From Chloroflexota bacterium (GTDB lineage Bacteria; Chloroflexota; UBA6077; FW602-bin22; CADDYW01), in NCBI GenBank assembly GCA_021324795.1, contig JAJPIK010000091.1, forward strand, positions 1 to 45,875: a stretch of DNA of 45,875 nt, read 5' to 3'. The position numbers and the translations under genes are program-made. Positions 36,678 through 44,273 of the stretch are shown here, in pieces (position 1 is the stretch's first letter; each line of letters begins with the position of its first letter). Under the pieces are notes generated by a model that worked only from the letters and a program-made list of their open reading frames with translations, was not told where the DNA came from and did not search any database.

Positions 36678-37298
36678 ATGGCCTACGAAGTTCCTCCGCT
36701 ACCCTATGCCTACAACGCGCTAGAGCCTACCATCGACGAGCAAACAATGCGGATTCACCACGACCGTCATCACGGGGCTTACGTGGCGAATCTGAATGCT
36801 GCGGTCGAGAAGCACCCGGAGCTCTTCAGCAAGACCGTTGAGGAGCTAATCTCTGATCTCAATGCGGTTCCCGAAGACATTCGTACCGCGGTCCGCAATA
36901 ACGGTGGTGGTCACGCGAACCACTCCCTCTTCTGGACCATCATGGCCCCAAACGGTGGGGGCGAACCAACCGGTGCTTTGGCTGACGCGATTACTTCGAC
37001 CTTTGGCAGCCTGGATCAGCTCAAATCGCAGCTCAACGCGGCTGGCGCTGGCCGCTTTGGCAGTGGCTGGGCTTGGCTGAGCGTTACAAAGGACGGCAAG
37101 CTCGTCGTCGAAAGCACCGCCAATCAGGATAACCCACTCTCAGAAGGGCGAACCCCGATTCTTGGCATTGACGTTTGGGAACACGCGTACTACTTGAAGT
37201 ACCAGAACCGACGGCCAGACTACCTGGCAGCGTGGTGGAACGTTGTCAATTGGCCAGAAGTAGCTCGCCGCTACGCGCAGGCCCGCTCCGGACGGTAG
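36678..37298 (+). CDS. sodA: Superoxide dismutase (Mn type)
   Basis: The 206-residue Fe/Mn-type dismutase has metal ligands H27 (MRIHHDRHH), H82 (ANHSLFW), D165 and H169 ([14 protein letters not shown]). The GGGHANHS stretch and Gln150 in STANQDNPL are the pattern associated with Mn rather than Fe enzymes. It starts [20 protein letters not shown], with AAGGAGAGGAG upstream. No signal peptide, so it is cytoplasmic. It converges on the aldo-keto reductase gene; the hairpin at 37310-37344 lies between. Confidence 0.94.
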   Translation: MAYEVPPLPYAYNALEPTIDEQTMRIHHDRHHGAYVANLNAAVEKHPELFSKTVEELISDLNAVPEDIRTAVRNNGGGHANHSLFWTIMAPNGGGEPTGALADAITSTFGSLDQLKSQLNAAGAGRFGSGWAWLSVTKDGKLVVESTANQDNPLSEGRTPILGIDVWEHAYYLKYQNRRPDYLAAWWNVVNWPEVARRYAQARSGR

Positions 37299-37309
37299 TC
37301 GCCACGGGA

Positions 37310-37344
37310 TTAGTGACCAGCAGTCAGCGACTGCTGGTCACTAA
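37310..37344. terminator. Hairpin between sodA and the aldo-keto reductase gene
   Basis: A perfect 16-bp stem with a 3-base AGC loop (arm TTAGTGACCAGCAGTC, partner 37329-37344). The plus strand continues with A-run, and the minus strand has the T-run before the stem, so it is not a standard intrinsic terminator on either strand. It may stop both transcripts by structure. Confidence 0.6.
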
Positions 37345-37366
37345 AAAAGATGGTAATACACGAGAT

Positions 37367-38281
37367 CTACTCTTTCGCCTGCCGAGCGATGCGTTCTTCG
37401 ACTTCCGCCCAGATCGACTCGGGAATCGCCTCGTTTGCCGAGGTGAGGATCTCATCGACCTGCTCCGGTGAATCGGCCCCAACGAGAACCGTGCCTACCT
37501 TTGGATTGCGCAGACCATACTGCAGGGCGAGCGAACGGAGTGAGACGCCCCGTTCGCGCGCCCAAAGCCACCAATCACGGGCTGGTTTGGCATCAGGACG
37601 GTCGGCAAAGATCGATTGGGCGGGATCGCCACCCGCCAGCAAGCCGGCGAGGATAACCTGGGCGAGAATCACGCCGACGCCAGCTGCTGCTGCCTCTTCG
37701 ATCAAAGGAGCTGCAGTCTGCCGAACCAGGTTGTAATCGGCGTAGGTCAGAATGGCGTCGAAGCGACCGGTCCGAATGGCCGTCCGCAGTTTGTCGTGCT
37801 CGCGTACTCCGAGGCCGATCCAGCGCAGCTTCCCTTCGTCCCGCAGGCGCTCCAACTCTTCCAACGCTCCACCACGGGCCAGCACTGGCTCCATTGTGTC
37901 CGGATCGTGGACAAGCAGCAAATCGACCGATTCGACGCCGAGCAACTGAAGGCTATTCTCGACCGACCAGCGAATAGCCGGGCCGGAGTAATCGCCGCGC
38001 TTGAGGGGATGGGTGCCGGCTTTCGTCGAGAGGTACAGTCCTTTCGGGCGGCCCCCCATCCGACGGAAGGCGATACCGATCCGACGCTCGCTTTCCGCGT
38101 AAAGCGGCGAGGTGTCAAGATAATTTATTCCCCTTTCCCATGCGCGATGGATTGTCGCCGCAGCGAGGTTATCGTCGTCGGTAGTTCGCCGGCCGCCCAG
38201 ACCAACGCCACCGAGAGCAATTTCGGTCACATCCATATCGGTGCGACCAAGGCGGCGCCGAGCGAGAGAGGGGTTGACCAT
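37367..38281 (-). CDS. Aldo-keto reductase
   Basis: The 304-residue TIM-barrel oxidoreductase uses NAD(P)H. The catalytic tetrad is visible: Asp and Tyr in INYLDTSPLYAESER, Lys in LYLSTKAG, His in DLLLVHDPDT. Similarity to D-threo-aldose 1-dehydrogenase and pyridoxal dehydrogenase branch enzymes is likely from the layout ERRIGIAFRR and the LGVREHDKL segment, but the substrate cannot be read. AAGGAGGAG lies about 7 bases before the ATG. It is divergent from the thiamine-diphosphate enzyme with 150 bp between. Confidence 0.87.
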   Translation of the reverse strand: MVNPSLARRRLGRTDMDVTEIALGGVGLGGRRTTDDDNLAAATIHRAWERGINYLDTSPLYAESERRIGIAFRRMGGRPKGLYLSTKAGTHPLKRGDYSGPAIRWSVENSLQLLGVESVDLLLVHDPDTMEPVLARGGALEELERLRDEGKLRWIGLGVREHDKLRTAIRTGRFDAILTYADYNLVRQTAAPLIEEAAAAGVGVILAQVILAGLLAGGDPAQSIFADRPDAKPARDWWLWARERGVSLRSLALQYGLRNPKVGTVLVGADSPEQVDEILTSANEAIPESIWAEVEERIARQAKE

Positions 38282-38431
38282 GAGATGCTCCTCCTTCTGT
38301 CAATGGTCCCAATTATAGCTGGCCAATTCGCTCGGGTCATCGGTGACAAGTGTTCACCTGGGAAGATTCCTGATAGTATGTCTGCAACGGGGCGCCAGCA
38401 CCGGATTTCGAAATCCTGGAGGAGACACACG

Positions 38432-40069
38432 GTGAAAGTCGCAACCGCGGTCGCAGAAATCCTCAAGCGCGAAGGGGTAAGCTTTCTCATTGGCTATCCG
38501 GTCAATCCGATCATCGAAGCCGCCGCCGAAGCCGACATCCGGACGATTATCGTTCGTCAGGAACGAACCGGCCTCCACATGGCCGACGCGGTCAGTCGCA
38601 CGACCTCTGGCCAGCGGATTGGCGTGTTTGCGATGCAGCACGGGCCTGGTTCCGAGAACTCCTTTGGAGGTGTCGCTCAAGCCTACGGCGACTCCGTTCC
38701 CATCGTCGTTCTGCCGGCGGGCTATCCGCGCCATCTTACAAACATTCCGCCTAATTTCAATTCGTTTCTGAATTACCGAAATGTAACGAAGTGGGCAGAA
38801 CAGGTGACCTTGGCGAGCGCCGTACCGGATGCGCTGCGGCGGGCATTTACCCAGGTCAAGCAAGGCCGGCCGCGACCGGTGCTTGTCGAGATTCCCAGTG
38901 ACATTTTCCGGGAAGACATCGCCGAACCAGTCGACTATCGGCCAATATCCCACGTTCGCACGGCTCCGGACCCACGGGCAGTCGATGCCGTCGCCGCCGA
39001 GTTGATTCAGGCGGATCGGCCGGTTATTTACGCCGGCCAAGGTGTCCACTATGCCCAAGCTTGGGATATACTGCGTACCCTGGCCGAGCTCCTGGAAGCG
39101 CCAGTGACGACAAGCTTGCAGGGGAAGAGCGCATTTCCAGAAAATCACCCGCTCTCCCTTGGCTCGGGTGGGAACTCGATCCCGGCCACCGTCCATGAAT
39201 TCCTCGAGCGGGCCGACGTCATTTTTGGCATTGGCTGCAGCTTCTCAACGACCAATTACGGAGTACGGATTCCAACTGGAAAGACGATCATTCACGCGAC
39301 ACTCGATCCGACTGACATCAACAAAGATGTCGTCGCCAATCACGTCCTGATCGGCGATGCGGATCTGGTCTTGGAATCACTCGTCGAAGCAATCAAGGAG
39401 CGGCTGGGGGGGAAGCCACGTGGTCGAGGTGCGGGAGTTGCCCGCGAGATCAGTTCGATCAAGACCGAATGGCTTCAACAGTGGATGCCGAAGCTGACCT
39501 CGAGCGAGACGCCGCTTTCTCCCTATCGCGTCATTTGGGATCTGTTGCACACTGTCGACGTGACGAACACGATCATTACTCACGACGCGGGCAGCCCACG
39601 GGACCAGCTCTCACCGTTTTGGGAAGCGCAGACGCCACTCAGCTATATCGGCTGGGGCAAAACGACTCAGCTTGGCTACGGCTTGGGGCTGGCAATGGGG
39701 GCCAAGCTTGCGCATCCAGACAAGCTTTGCATCAACGTCTGGGGCGACGCGGCGATTGGCTTCACCGGCATGGACTTTGAGACCGCGGTCCGCGAGCGCA
39801 TTCCGATCCTCTCGATCCTGCTGAACAACTTCTCGATGGCGATTGAGTTGCCCGTGATGAAAGTAGCGACGGCGAAATTCCGCAGCACCGACATTTCTGG
39901 CAACTACGCCGACATGGCGAAGGCTTTCGGCGGCTACGGCGAGCGGGTAACCGAACCAGGCGAGATCATCCCCGCTATCAAGCGGGGCATTGCCCAAACC
40001 CAAGACGGTCGGCCAGCCCTGCTCGAGTTCATCACTCAGCAAGAGATCCAATTCTCAAAGTACAAGTAG
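38432..40069 (+). CDS. Thiamine-diphosphate enzyme, acetolactate synthase-like
   Basis: The 545-residue protein starts at GTG (38432), with GGAGGAG seven bases upstream; a long open frame upstream lies antisense to the aldo-keto reductase. It has the three-domain ThDP layout. The catalytic Glu is E44 in VRQERTGLHMADAV, the middle FAD-like/Rossmann domain is at about 180-330, and the cofactor motif GDAAIGF...LLNN lies at about 437-466 in the C-terminal domain. Family members include acetolactate synthase, benzoylformate decarboxylase and oxalyl-CoA decarboxylase. It lacks clear markers for any one, and no small regulatory subunit (ilvH) follows. The substrate is unknown; it stands alone. Confidence 0.85.
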   Translation: MKVATAVAEILKREGVSFLIGYPVNPIIEAAAEADIRTIIVRQERTGLHMADAVSRTTSGQRIGVFAMQHGPGSENSFGGVAQAYGDSVPIVVLPAGYPRHLTNIPPNFNSFLNYRNVTKWAEQVTLASAVPDALRRAFTQVKQGRPRPVLVEIPSDIFREDIAEPVDYRPISHVRTAPDPRAVDAVAAELIQADRPVIYAGQGVHYAQAWDILRTLAELLEAPVTTSLQGKSAFPENHPLSLGSGGNSIPATVHEFLERADVIFGIGCSFSTTNYGVRIPTGKTIIHATLDPTDINKDVVANHVLIGDADLVLESLVEAIKERLGGKPRGRGAGVAREISSIKTEWLQQWMPKLTSSETPLSPYRVIWDLLHTVDVTNTIITHDAGSPRDQLSPFWEAQTPLSYIGWGKTTQLGYGLGLAMGAKLAHPDKLCINVWGDAAIGFTGMDFETAVRERIPILSILLNNFSMAIELPVMKVATAKFRSTDISGNYADMAKAFGGYGERVTEPGEIIPAIKRGIAQTQDGRPALLEFITQQEIQFSKYK

Positions 40070-40076
40070 CGCCACG

Positions 40077-40100
40077 GTGAGGGCGGCACGCCGCCCTCAC
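40077..40100. terminator. Hairpin between convergent ThDP and PPOX genes
   Basis: An 11-bp perfect GC-rich stem (GTGAGGGCGGC and partner) with a 2-base AC loop directly follows the stop at 40069. No strong T-run, so terminator function is likely but not certain. Confidence 0.6.
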
Positions 40101-40104
40101 TACT

Positions 40105-40506
40105 CTAACTCTTGACCGAGATCCGTTCAGGCCGAACTTTGTAAGTGACTCGGACTTCGCCGGGACGCTTGGGATAGTTTGGATGGCCGTGGTACTTCTG
40201 GTTAAGGCTGCAGATCTGCTCCCAGCCGCCTGCCTCGTCCTCTTCGACTACTGGTCCCCGAATCTGGAGATAGCGGTACGGGTTAGCCGGGTCGCTGATC
40301 GCTAGAGCAACAGTGGGGCGACGGTGCATAATGCGATCTTTTACCCGCCCCCGGGCAGTATTGAAGATGATGTACTTGCCATCGTAGTCGAACCACATGG
40401 GGGTGACCTGGGGTTCCCCTTTGCTCGTGACAAGGGCAAGGTGGGCAAAAGCCTTTTTCTCGCGCGTAAGTAGGTCGGCGTGGGATTCTGGAATCTGAAC
40501 GGTCAT
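40105..40506 (-). CDS. PPOX-class split-barrel protein, probably F420-dependent
   Basis: A 133-residue split beta-barrel of the pyridoxamine-5'-phosphate oxidase class. It starts MTVQIPESHADLLTREKKAF, with GAGGAAG about 9 bases upstream. The sequence ALVTSKGEPQVTPMWFDYDG then IIFNTARGRVKDRIMHRRPT fits the F420-binding branch (Rv1155-like), whose short proteins lack the PNPOx substrate residues. They reduce unsaturated compounds with F420H2. Together with fgd at 20484 it argues for F420 use. A possible -10 TATACT (40561-40566) lies upstream, and the 40507-40779 stretch holds nothing else. Confidence 0.82.
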   Translation of the reverse strand: MTVQIPESHADLLTREKKAFAHLALVTSKGEPQVTPMWFDYDGKYIIFNTARGRVKDRIMHRRPTVALAISDPANPYRYLQIRGPVVEEDEAGGWEQICSLNQKYHGHPNYPKRPGEVRVTYKVRPERISVKS

Positions 40507-40779
40507 CGACTTCTTCCTCATGGCGTCAATAACAAATTGGACCGAAAGGTCATCTGGGAAAGTATAGGCCACCAAAGTGGGGTCTGGTTGGTTAGCTTCG
40601 GTGGCCAGGAGTACGGAGTAGACGCATAGCGAGCTACCATGATAATCGCGAGATTTCTTGATTTGGTGCGGTGACCGCCATTAAAATGTGCCAAAGGTTC
40701 CCCCGCGAAAAGAGGTCAGATGGTCGGTCGCGTCCAATTTGACCGAGCTTCACTGGTCGCGATTGGCTCTCCCTCCCGA

Positions 40780-42060
40780 TCAGACGAGCGGAAGGGAGAG
40801 AGGGGGCGCCTCGTTTTCCACCAAATACGCGAAGCGCTCTCGGAACGTCGCGGGATCGCAGCCCGCGACTGCGGCCAGTCGGGCCAACGCGATCTCATCG
40901 GTGAAGTCGTCGCGGCGCAGTCGGACCATATAGCGACGAGCGATCTTGTATTGCTCGCTGTCGATATCAACCAATCGAACTCGAGTCCGCCCGGTCTCCG
41001 GATCCAGCATCTGTGCGAAGGAAATCGGTACAAAGTGGCCGTTCTGGATGGTGACCATCGCATTACTGCCGCCTTCCAAGAGGAACTTGGCGGCGCAGTA
41101 GCCAAGGTCACGCGTGTATTCCAGGTCGAAAGGAATCGGGTCAGCGCAGCGCAGCTCGTACCCGATATCCTTGACAACCAGACTAGGGGTCAGGTTAAAC
41201 TCCGCCAGGCGTCGGCGCAATCGAACGCGAAGGATCTCTCCAAGGTTGATCTCGGCAAGACGGAGGTGGCCATGCTCGTCGCGCTCAATCGAGTCAAAGC
41301 TTTCTAGATCATGCGGGTCCAGGCGTTCGATTAACCCCTCGGCCAGTACAGCAGTGCCATCGAGGTGTCCCGTAGCCGCCCGCTTGATGACCGCACCGGC
41401 AAGGATGTCGACCAGGTGATCCAAGCGCAGCGAGCTGCGATCGAACTCCTCTGGAATAATTGTCAACGTTGCACCGGCGGCCTTGCCAATCCCCAGGGCC
41501 AGGTGCCCGGCCGTTCGCCCCATGGTCAAGATCAAGAACCACTTTCCAGTCGTCCGGGCGTCGGTCATCAGGTTCTTAACGATCTCAACGCCATAATGGC
41601 GCGCCGTTTGGTAGCCGAAGGTCGCAATCCCGTGGGGCAAATCGAGATCGTTGTCAATTGTCTTCGGGACGTGCGCGACGCGTAGCCTGCCGTGAGAATG
41701 CTCGGCAAGTTTCATGGCCGAGAAGGCAGTATCGTCACCCCCAATGGTGATCAGTTTGTCTACGCCGAGCTCCTCGAGGCTGGAGGTTGTCGTCTCGAGC
41801 AGTCGCGGGTCCTTGGTTGGATTAGCTCGACTAATCCCGATGATCGAGCCGCCACTGAAGTGAATGCGGCTAACCTCTTCGATGGTTAATTGTCGGACGT
41901 GCCCCAGTTCGCCACGCATCAAGTCCTGGAAGCCATTGGGGATGCCCAGCACTTCGATCCCGTCTAATGCAGCACGAATCGTGGCGGCGCCAATCACGCT
42001 GTTCAGGCCGGGAGCTGGTCCACCGCCGCAGAGGATCGCCAGCCGATTTGTGACCGTCAT
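40780..42060 (-). CDS. 6-phosphofructokinase, PPi-dependent type
   Basis: A 426-residue phosphofructokinase beginning MTVTNRLAILCGGGPAPGLN; GGGAGA lies six to eight bases before the ATG at 42060. The two residues that separate the donors are visible. GGDDT at 107-111 has Asp where ATP enzymes have Gly, and PKTIDND at 132-138 has Lys where ATP enzymes have Gly. Both mark pyrophosphate as the phosphoryl donor. MGRTAGHLAL is the fructose-6-phosphate loop. PPi enzymes work in both glycolysis and gluconeogenesis. The longer frame upstream to 42216 is not like PFK. It is a single gene. Confidence 0.92.
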   Translation of the reverse strand: MTVTNRLAILCGGGPAPGLNSVIGAATIRAALDGIEVLGIPNGFQDLMRGELGHVRQLTIEEVSRIHFSGGSIIGISRANPTKDPRLLETTTSSLEELGVDKLITIGGDDTAFSAMKLAEHSHGRLRVAHVPKTIDNDLDLPHGIATFGYQTARHYGVEIVKNLMTDARTTGKWFLILTMGRTAGHLALGIGKAAGATLTIIPEEFDRSSLRLDHLVDILAGAVIKRAATGHLDGTAVLAEGLIERLDPHDLESFDSIERDEHGHLRLAEINLGEILRVRLRRRLAEFNLTPSLVVKDIGYELRCADPIPFDLEYTRDLGYCAAKFLLEGGSNAMVTIQNGHFVPISFAQMLDPETGRTRVRLVDIDSEQYKIARRYMVRLRRDDFTDEIALARLAAVAGCDPATFRERFAYLVENEAPPLSLPLV

Positions 42061-42487
42061 CGAATCTCCCTTAATTACTTTCACCGTAAGTCTCCCAAAC
42101 CCGGGACGCGCTGAGTTTGGGCATGGGGCTTCGTCACCCTGGTCGTTCCTCCCAAGAGGCGCCGGGGAATGATGGAGCGGCGGGGGCCAATTCCACCGAC
42201 AGCACCCTTCAAACAAGATATTCTACCCGAATTTTTGACTATTTCCAGCCAAATTTGGATCGAATTCTCGTCTGCGAGTAGAGGAGGATAGGCCGTGGCG
42301 TCAGCCAGGCGTTGACGTATGATGCGCGCGCGATTTCGCGGGAACACTGGACCGCGAGACGGACGACAAGCACTAGCTCATTTACTCGTCGGATCACACT
42401 GGTGGCAACATTCCACTGTTTGAGAGGCATCGGCTCTGAGCTGAATATTGTTACTTGTATTGACTTTTATACTCTCTATCCGATATC
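42061..42487. other. Intergenic region between pfk and the beta-propeller gene
   Basis: No gene seen. A 7-bp inverted repeat (CCCAAAC/GTTTGGG, 42094-42121) lies in the pfk leader on the minus strand. A possible plus-strand promoter has TTGACT at 42460-42465 and TATCGT at 42484-42489, 18 bp apart. The rest looks plain and short open frames here have no ribosome sites. Confidence 0.45.
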
Positions 42488-42589
42488 GTCTGGGAAGACC
42501 GGAGAGGCGGCGGCCAGGCTGGCCGTAGTGGACGCCAACTCTTCGAGCCGGCCCTGGCCACGCGTGAGTTCTAGACCGGTTCCCCAGAC
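42488..42589. ncRNA. Possible structured RNA element upstream of the beta-propeller gene
   Basis: Three nested helices can be drawn in order: GTCTGGG (42488-42494) with CCCAGAC (42583-42589), ACCGG (42498-42502) with CCGGT (42576-42580), and GGCCAGG (42512-42518) with CCTGGCC (42553-42559). A further short hairpin is possible inside. Being nested and in register, they look less like chance, but they overlap a candidate -10 box and fit no RNA family I know. Strand unknown, though the plus-strand gene at 42714 would be the natural target. Confidence 0.35.
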
Positions 42590-42713
42590 CACTTTTAAGA
42601 TCGCGGGGAGGTGATGAGCTGTCAGCACAAACCTTGGCGTTCCATCCAGAGCGGTTATGATCTCGCTTCGCGCATACCCATCTGTTCACTAAAGATTGGA
42701 GGGATTTCTCACT

Positions 42714-43736
42714 GTGAAGTATGTGTATCGCTTCCTGGCTTTGCTAAGTTGTGCACTCATGCTCATGCTAACGACGGCAACGGCTGGAGCGGACGGAGGG
42801 ACGCCGACCCTGCTCCAAACCATCAAGGTTCCCGGTACGCCCGGTCGCTGGGACGTGATGGCAATTGATCCGGGCAGTCACCACCTCTACCTGTCAGATA
42901 CAACCAATCAGTCCTTGGACGTCCTTGATCTGCAAACCGGCCAATTCGTGGCGCAGATTTCTGGTCTGCCCATGCAGAAGAGTGCGACCGGTAGCGTTTC
43001 CGGTTCCAATGGCCTGGCCGTGGCCGCGAATCTGGGCAAGGTCTTCGTGTCCGATCAGGTGGACAACGCACTGCACGTCTACGATATGAAAAGCAATACC
43101 CAGACGGCAGTCATTCCGACGACCCAGGACGGCTCGGACTCGGTCGCTTATGACCCGGTCGAGAAAAAGGTGTACGTTTCTAACGGCAGCAGCCACACGA
43201 TCACGGTAATCGACGGGACGAATAACCAGGTGCTTTCGCAGATCGCTCTGCCGGGCGGTCCCGAATTGTCCGCTTACGATCCCTTCAACGACACGATTAT
43301 CCAGAACCTGTCCAGCACCAACCAGGTAGCGGTGATCGATCCAAAGACCGATACGATTCGGGTGGTTTACAATCTCGTGCCGGGCTGTGGGCCACACGGC
43401 GTCGGAGTTGACCCGGCCAACCAGCACCTGGTGATCGCCTGCACGCACATGACCGTCATCATGGACGCCGGCGATGGCTCAATCCTCTCGGCGACCCGTC
43501 ACGTCTACGGTTCCGACGTTGCCGATTACAATCCAATCGACAACAACTTCTACGTCGCCGCGTCCGGCTTCAAGCCAAGTCCGGTGCTCGGCGTGCTGAG
43601 TGCAGCAACCAACGATTGGGTCCAAAACGTTCCGACCGCCGCCGGGGCACACACCCTGGTCGTCGACCCAACCGACGGGAAGATCTACGTTGGAGCCCAA
43701 ACTCCCGGTACCATTCTCGTATTCTCCCACGCCTAG
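42714..43736 (+). CDS. Secreted YVTN-family beta-propeller protein
   Basis: The 340-residue protein starts at GTG (42714), with GGAGGG ten bases upstream. Residues 1-26 are a signal peptide (FLALLSCALMLMLTTATAGA). The rest is a series of about seven repeats with blades like LQTGQFVAQISGLPMQ, KVFVSDQVDNALHVYDMKSN, KVYVSNGSSHTITVIDGTNN and KIYVGAQTPGTILVFSHA, the YVTN/YncE-type seven-bladed propeller. Such proteins often bind other proteins or metals outside the cell. Ligand unknown. It is a single gene, with a hairpin after it. Confidence 0.9.
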   Translation: MKYVYRFLALLSCALMLMLTTATAGADGGTPTLLQTIKVPGTPGRWDVMAIDPGSHHLYLSDTTNQSLDVLDLQTGQFVAQISGLPMQKSATGSVSGSNGLAVAANLGKVFVSDQVDNALHVYDMKSNTQTAVIPTTQDGSDSVAYDPVEKKVYVSNGSSHTITVIDGTNNQVLSQIALPGGPELSAYDPFNDTIIQNLSSTNQVAVIDPKTDTIRVVYNLVPGCGPHGVGVDPANQHLVIACTHMTVIMDAGDGSILSATRHVYGSDVADYNPIDNNFYVAASGFKPSPVLGVLSAATNDWVQNVPTAAGAHTLVVDPTDGKIYVGAQTPGTILVFSHA

Positions 43737-43762
43737 AAAGGGCCAGTGGTCGTCTAAGCGCG

Positions 43763-43811
43763 CCATTAGGGGCAGCAAGGGCGGAAAACCCACCCTTGCT
43801 ATCCCTAATGG
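43763..43811 (+). terminator. Hairpin after the beta-propeller gene
   Basis: A two-part stem, CCATTAGGG/CCCTAATGG and AGCAAGGG/CCCTTGCT, with an internal 2-base mismatch and an 11-base A-rich loop. No T-run follows. Likely ends the transcript from 42714. Confidence 0.6.
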
Positions 43812-43849
43812 GTGACCTTATTAAATCGCCGTGCTGGTCAAGAAACGAT

Positions 43850-44042
43850 TCAGAAAGTAGGCCCTCTGCTTGTCGATGGCGGCCAAAGCGATTCTTTCAC
43901 CGACACGAAGTGCACGTCGCCGGAGATCAGCGACGTGACAACGCTGGCGACGGTCAGGGCGAGCGTCACGAGACCAATTCCATCCACTCGATGCACCCGG
44001 AGCCAACTAACCAGTGCAGACGGGCTACAGATTTCCGCGCGG
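43850..44042 (-). pseudogene. Decayed fragment of a VC0807-like membrane protein
   Basis: On the minus strand one open frame carries a single membrane helix and a GD...VKES motif: GIGLVTLALTVASVVTSLIS then GDVHFVSVKESLW. This looks like the middle of VC0807-family multi-pass proteins, which have a similar GDPR...KESL stretch. After ESLW the reading breaks down and a TGA follows. There is no start codon with ribosome site. I judge it a gene remnant by eye only. The whole 43737-44273 interval holds this, the hairpin at 43763, and otherwise no gene I can support. Confidence 0.35.
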
Positions 44043-44273
44043 CGGCGTGATCAGCGAGCGCCCCCATTTGGGGTTTGCGATGCGTGGTTCACTCGTTCGT
44101 GCCCCATCGGTCGAGGCGCAGAGGGGAGCGCGTTCCCGTCAATCAAGGTGAACATCAAGCGCTACCTGGGTTACCCACGCGGTTAGAGACAGTAGTCGGC
44201 CCCCTCTGCCCGTGCTGAAGCAGGCTGGATGCACCGTCGTAACCATTCGCCAGCCCCCGGGGAATAATCCGAG

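Noticed and set aside
37616..38431. Longer start of the ThDP gene (272 extra codons)
   Set aside because: The extension is antisense to the aldo-keto reductase. The GTG at 38432 has GGAGGAG at ideal spacing and matches the family start.
42611..42868. An 85-codon frame with GGGGAGGTG before ATG
   Set aside because: It runs into the signal peptide region of the beta-propeller gene in another frame and has no likeness to a known protein. A short upstream peptide cannot be excluded.
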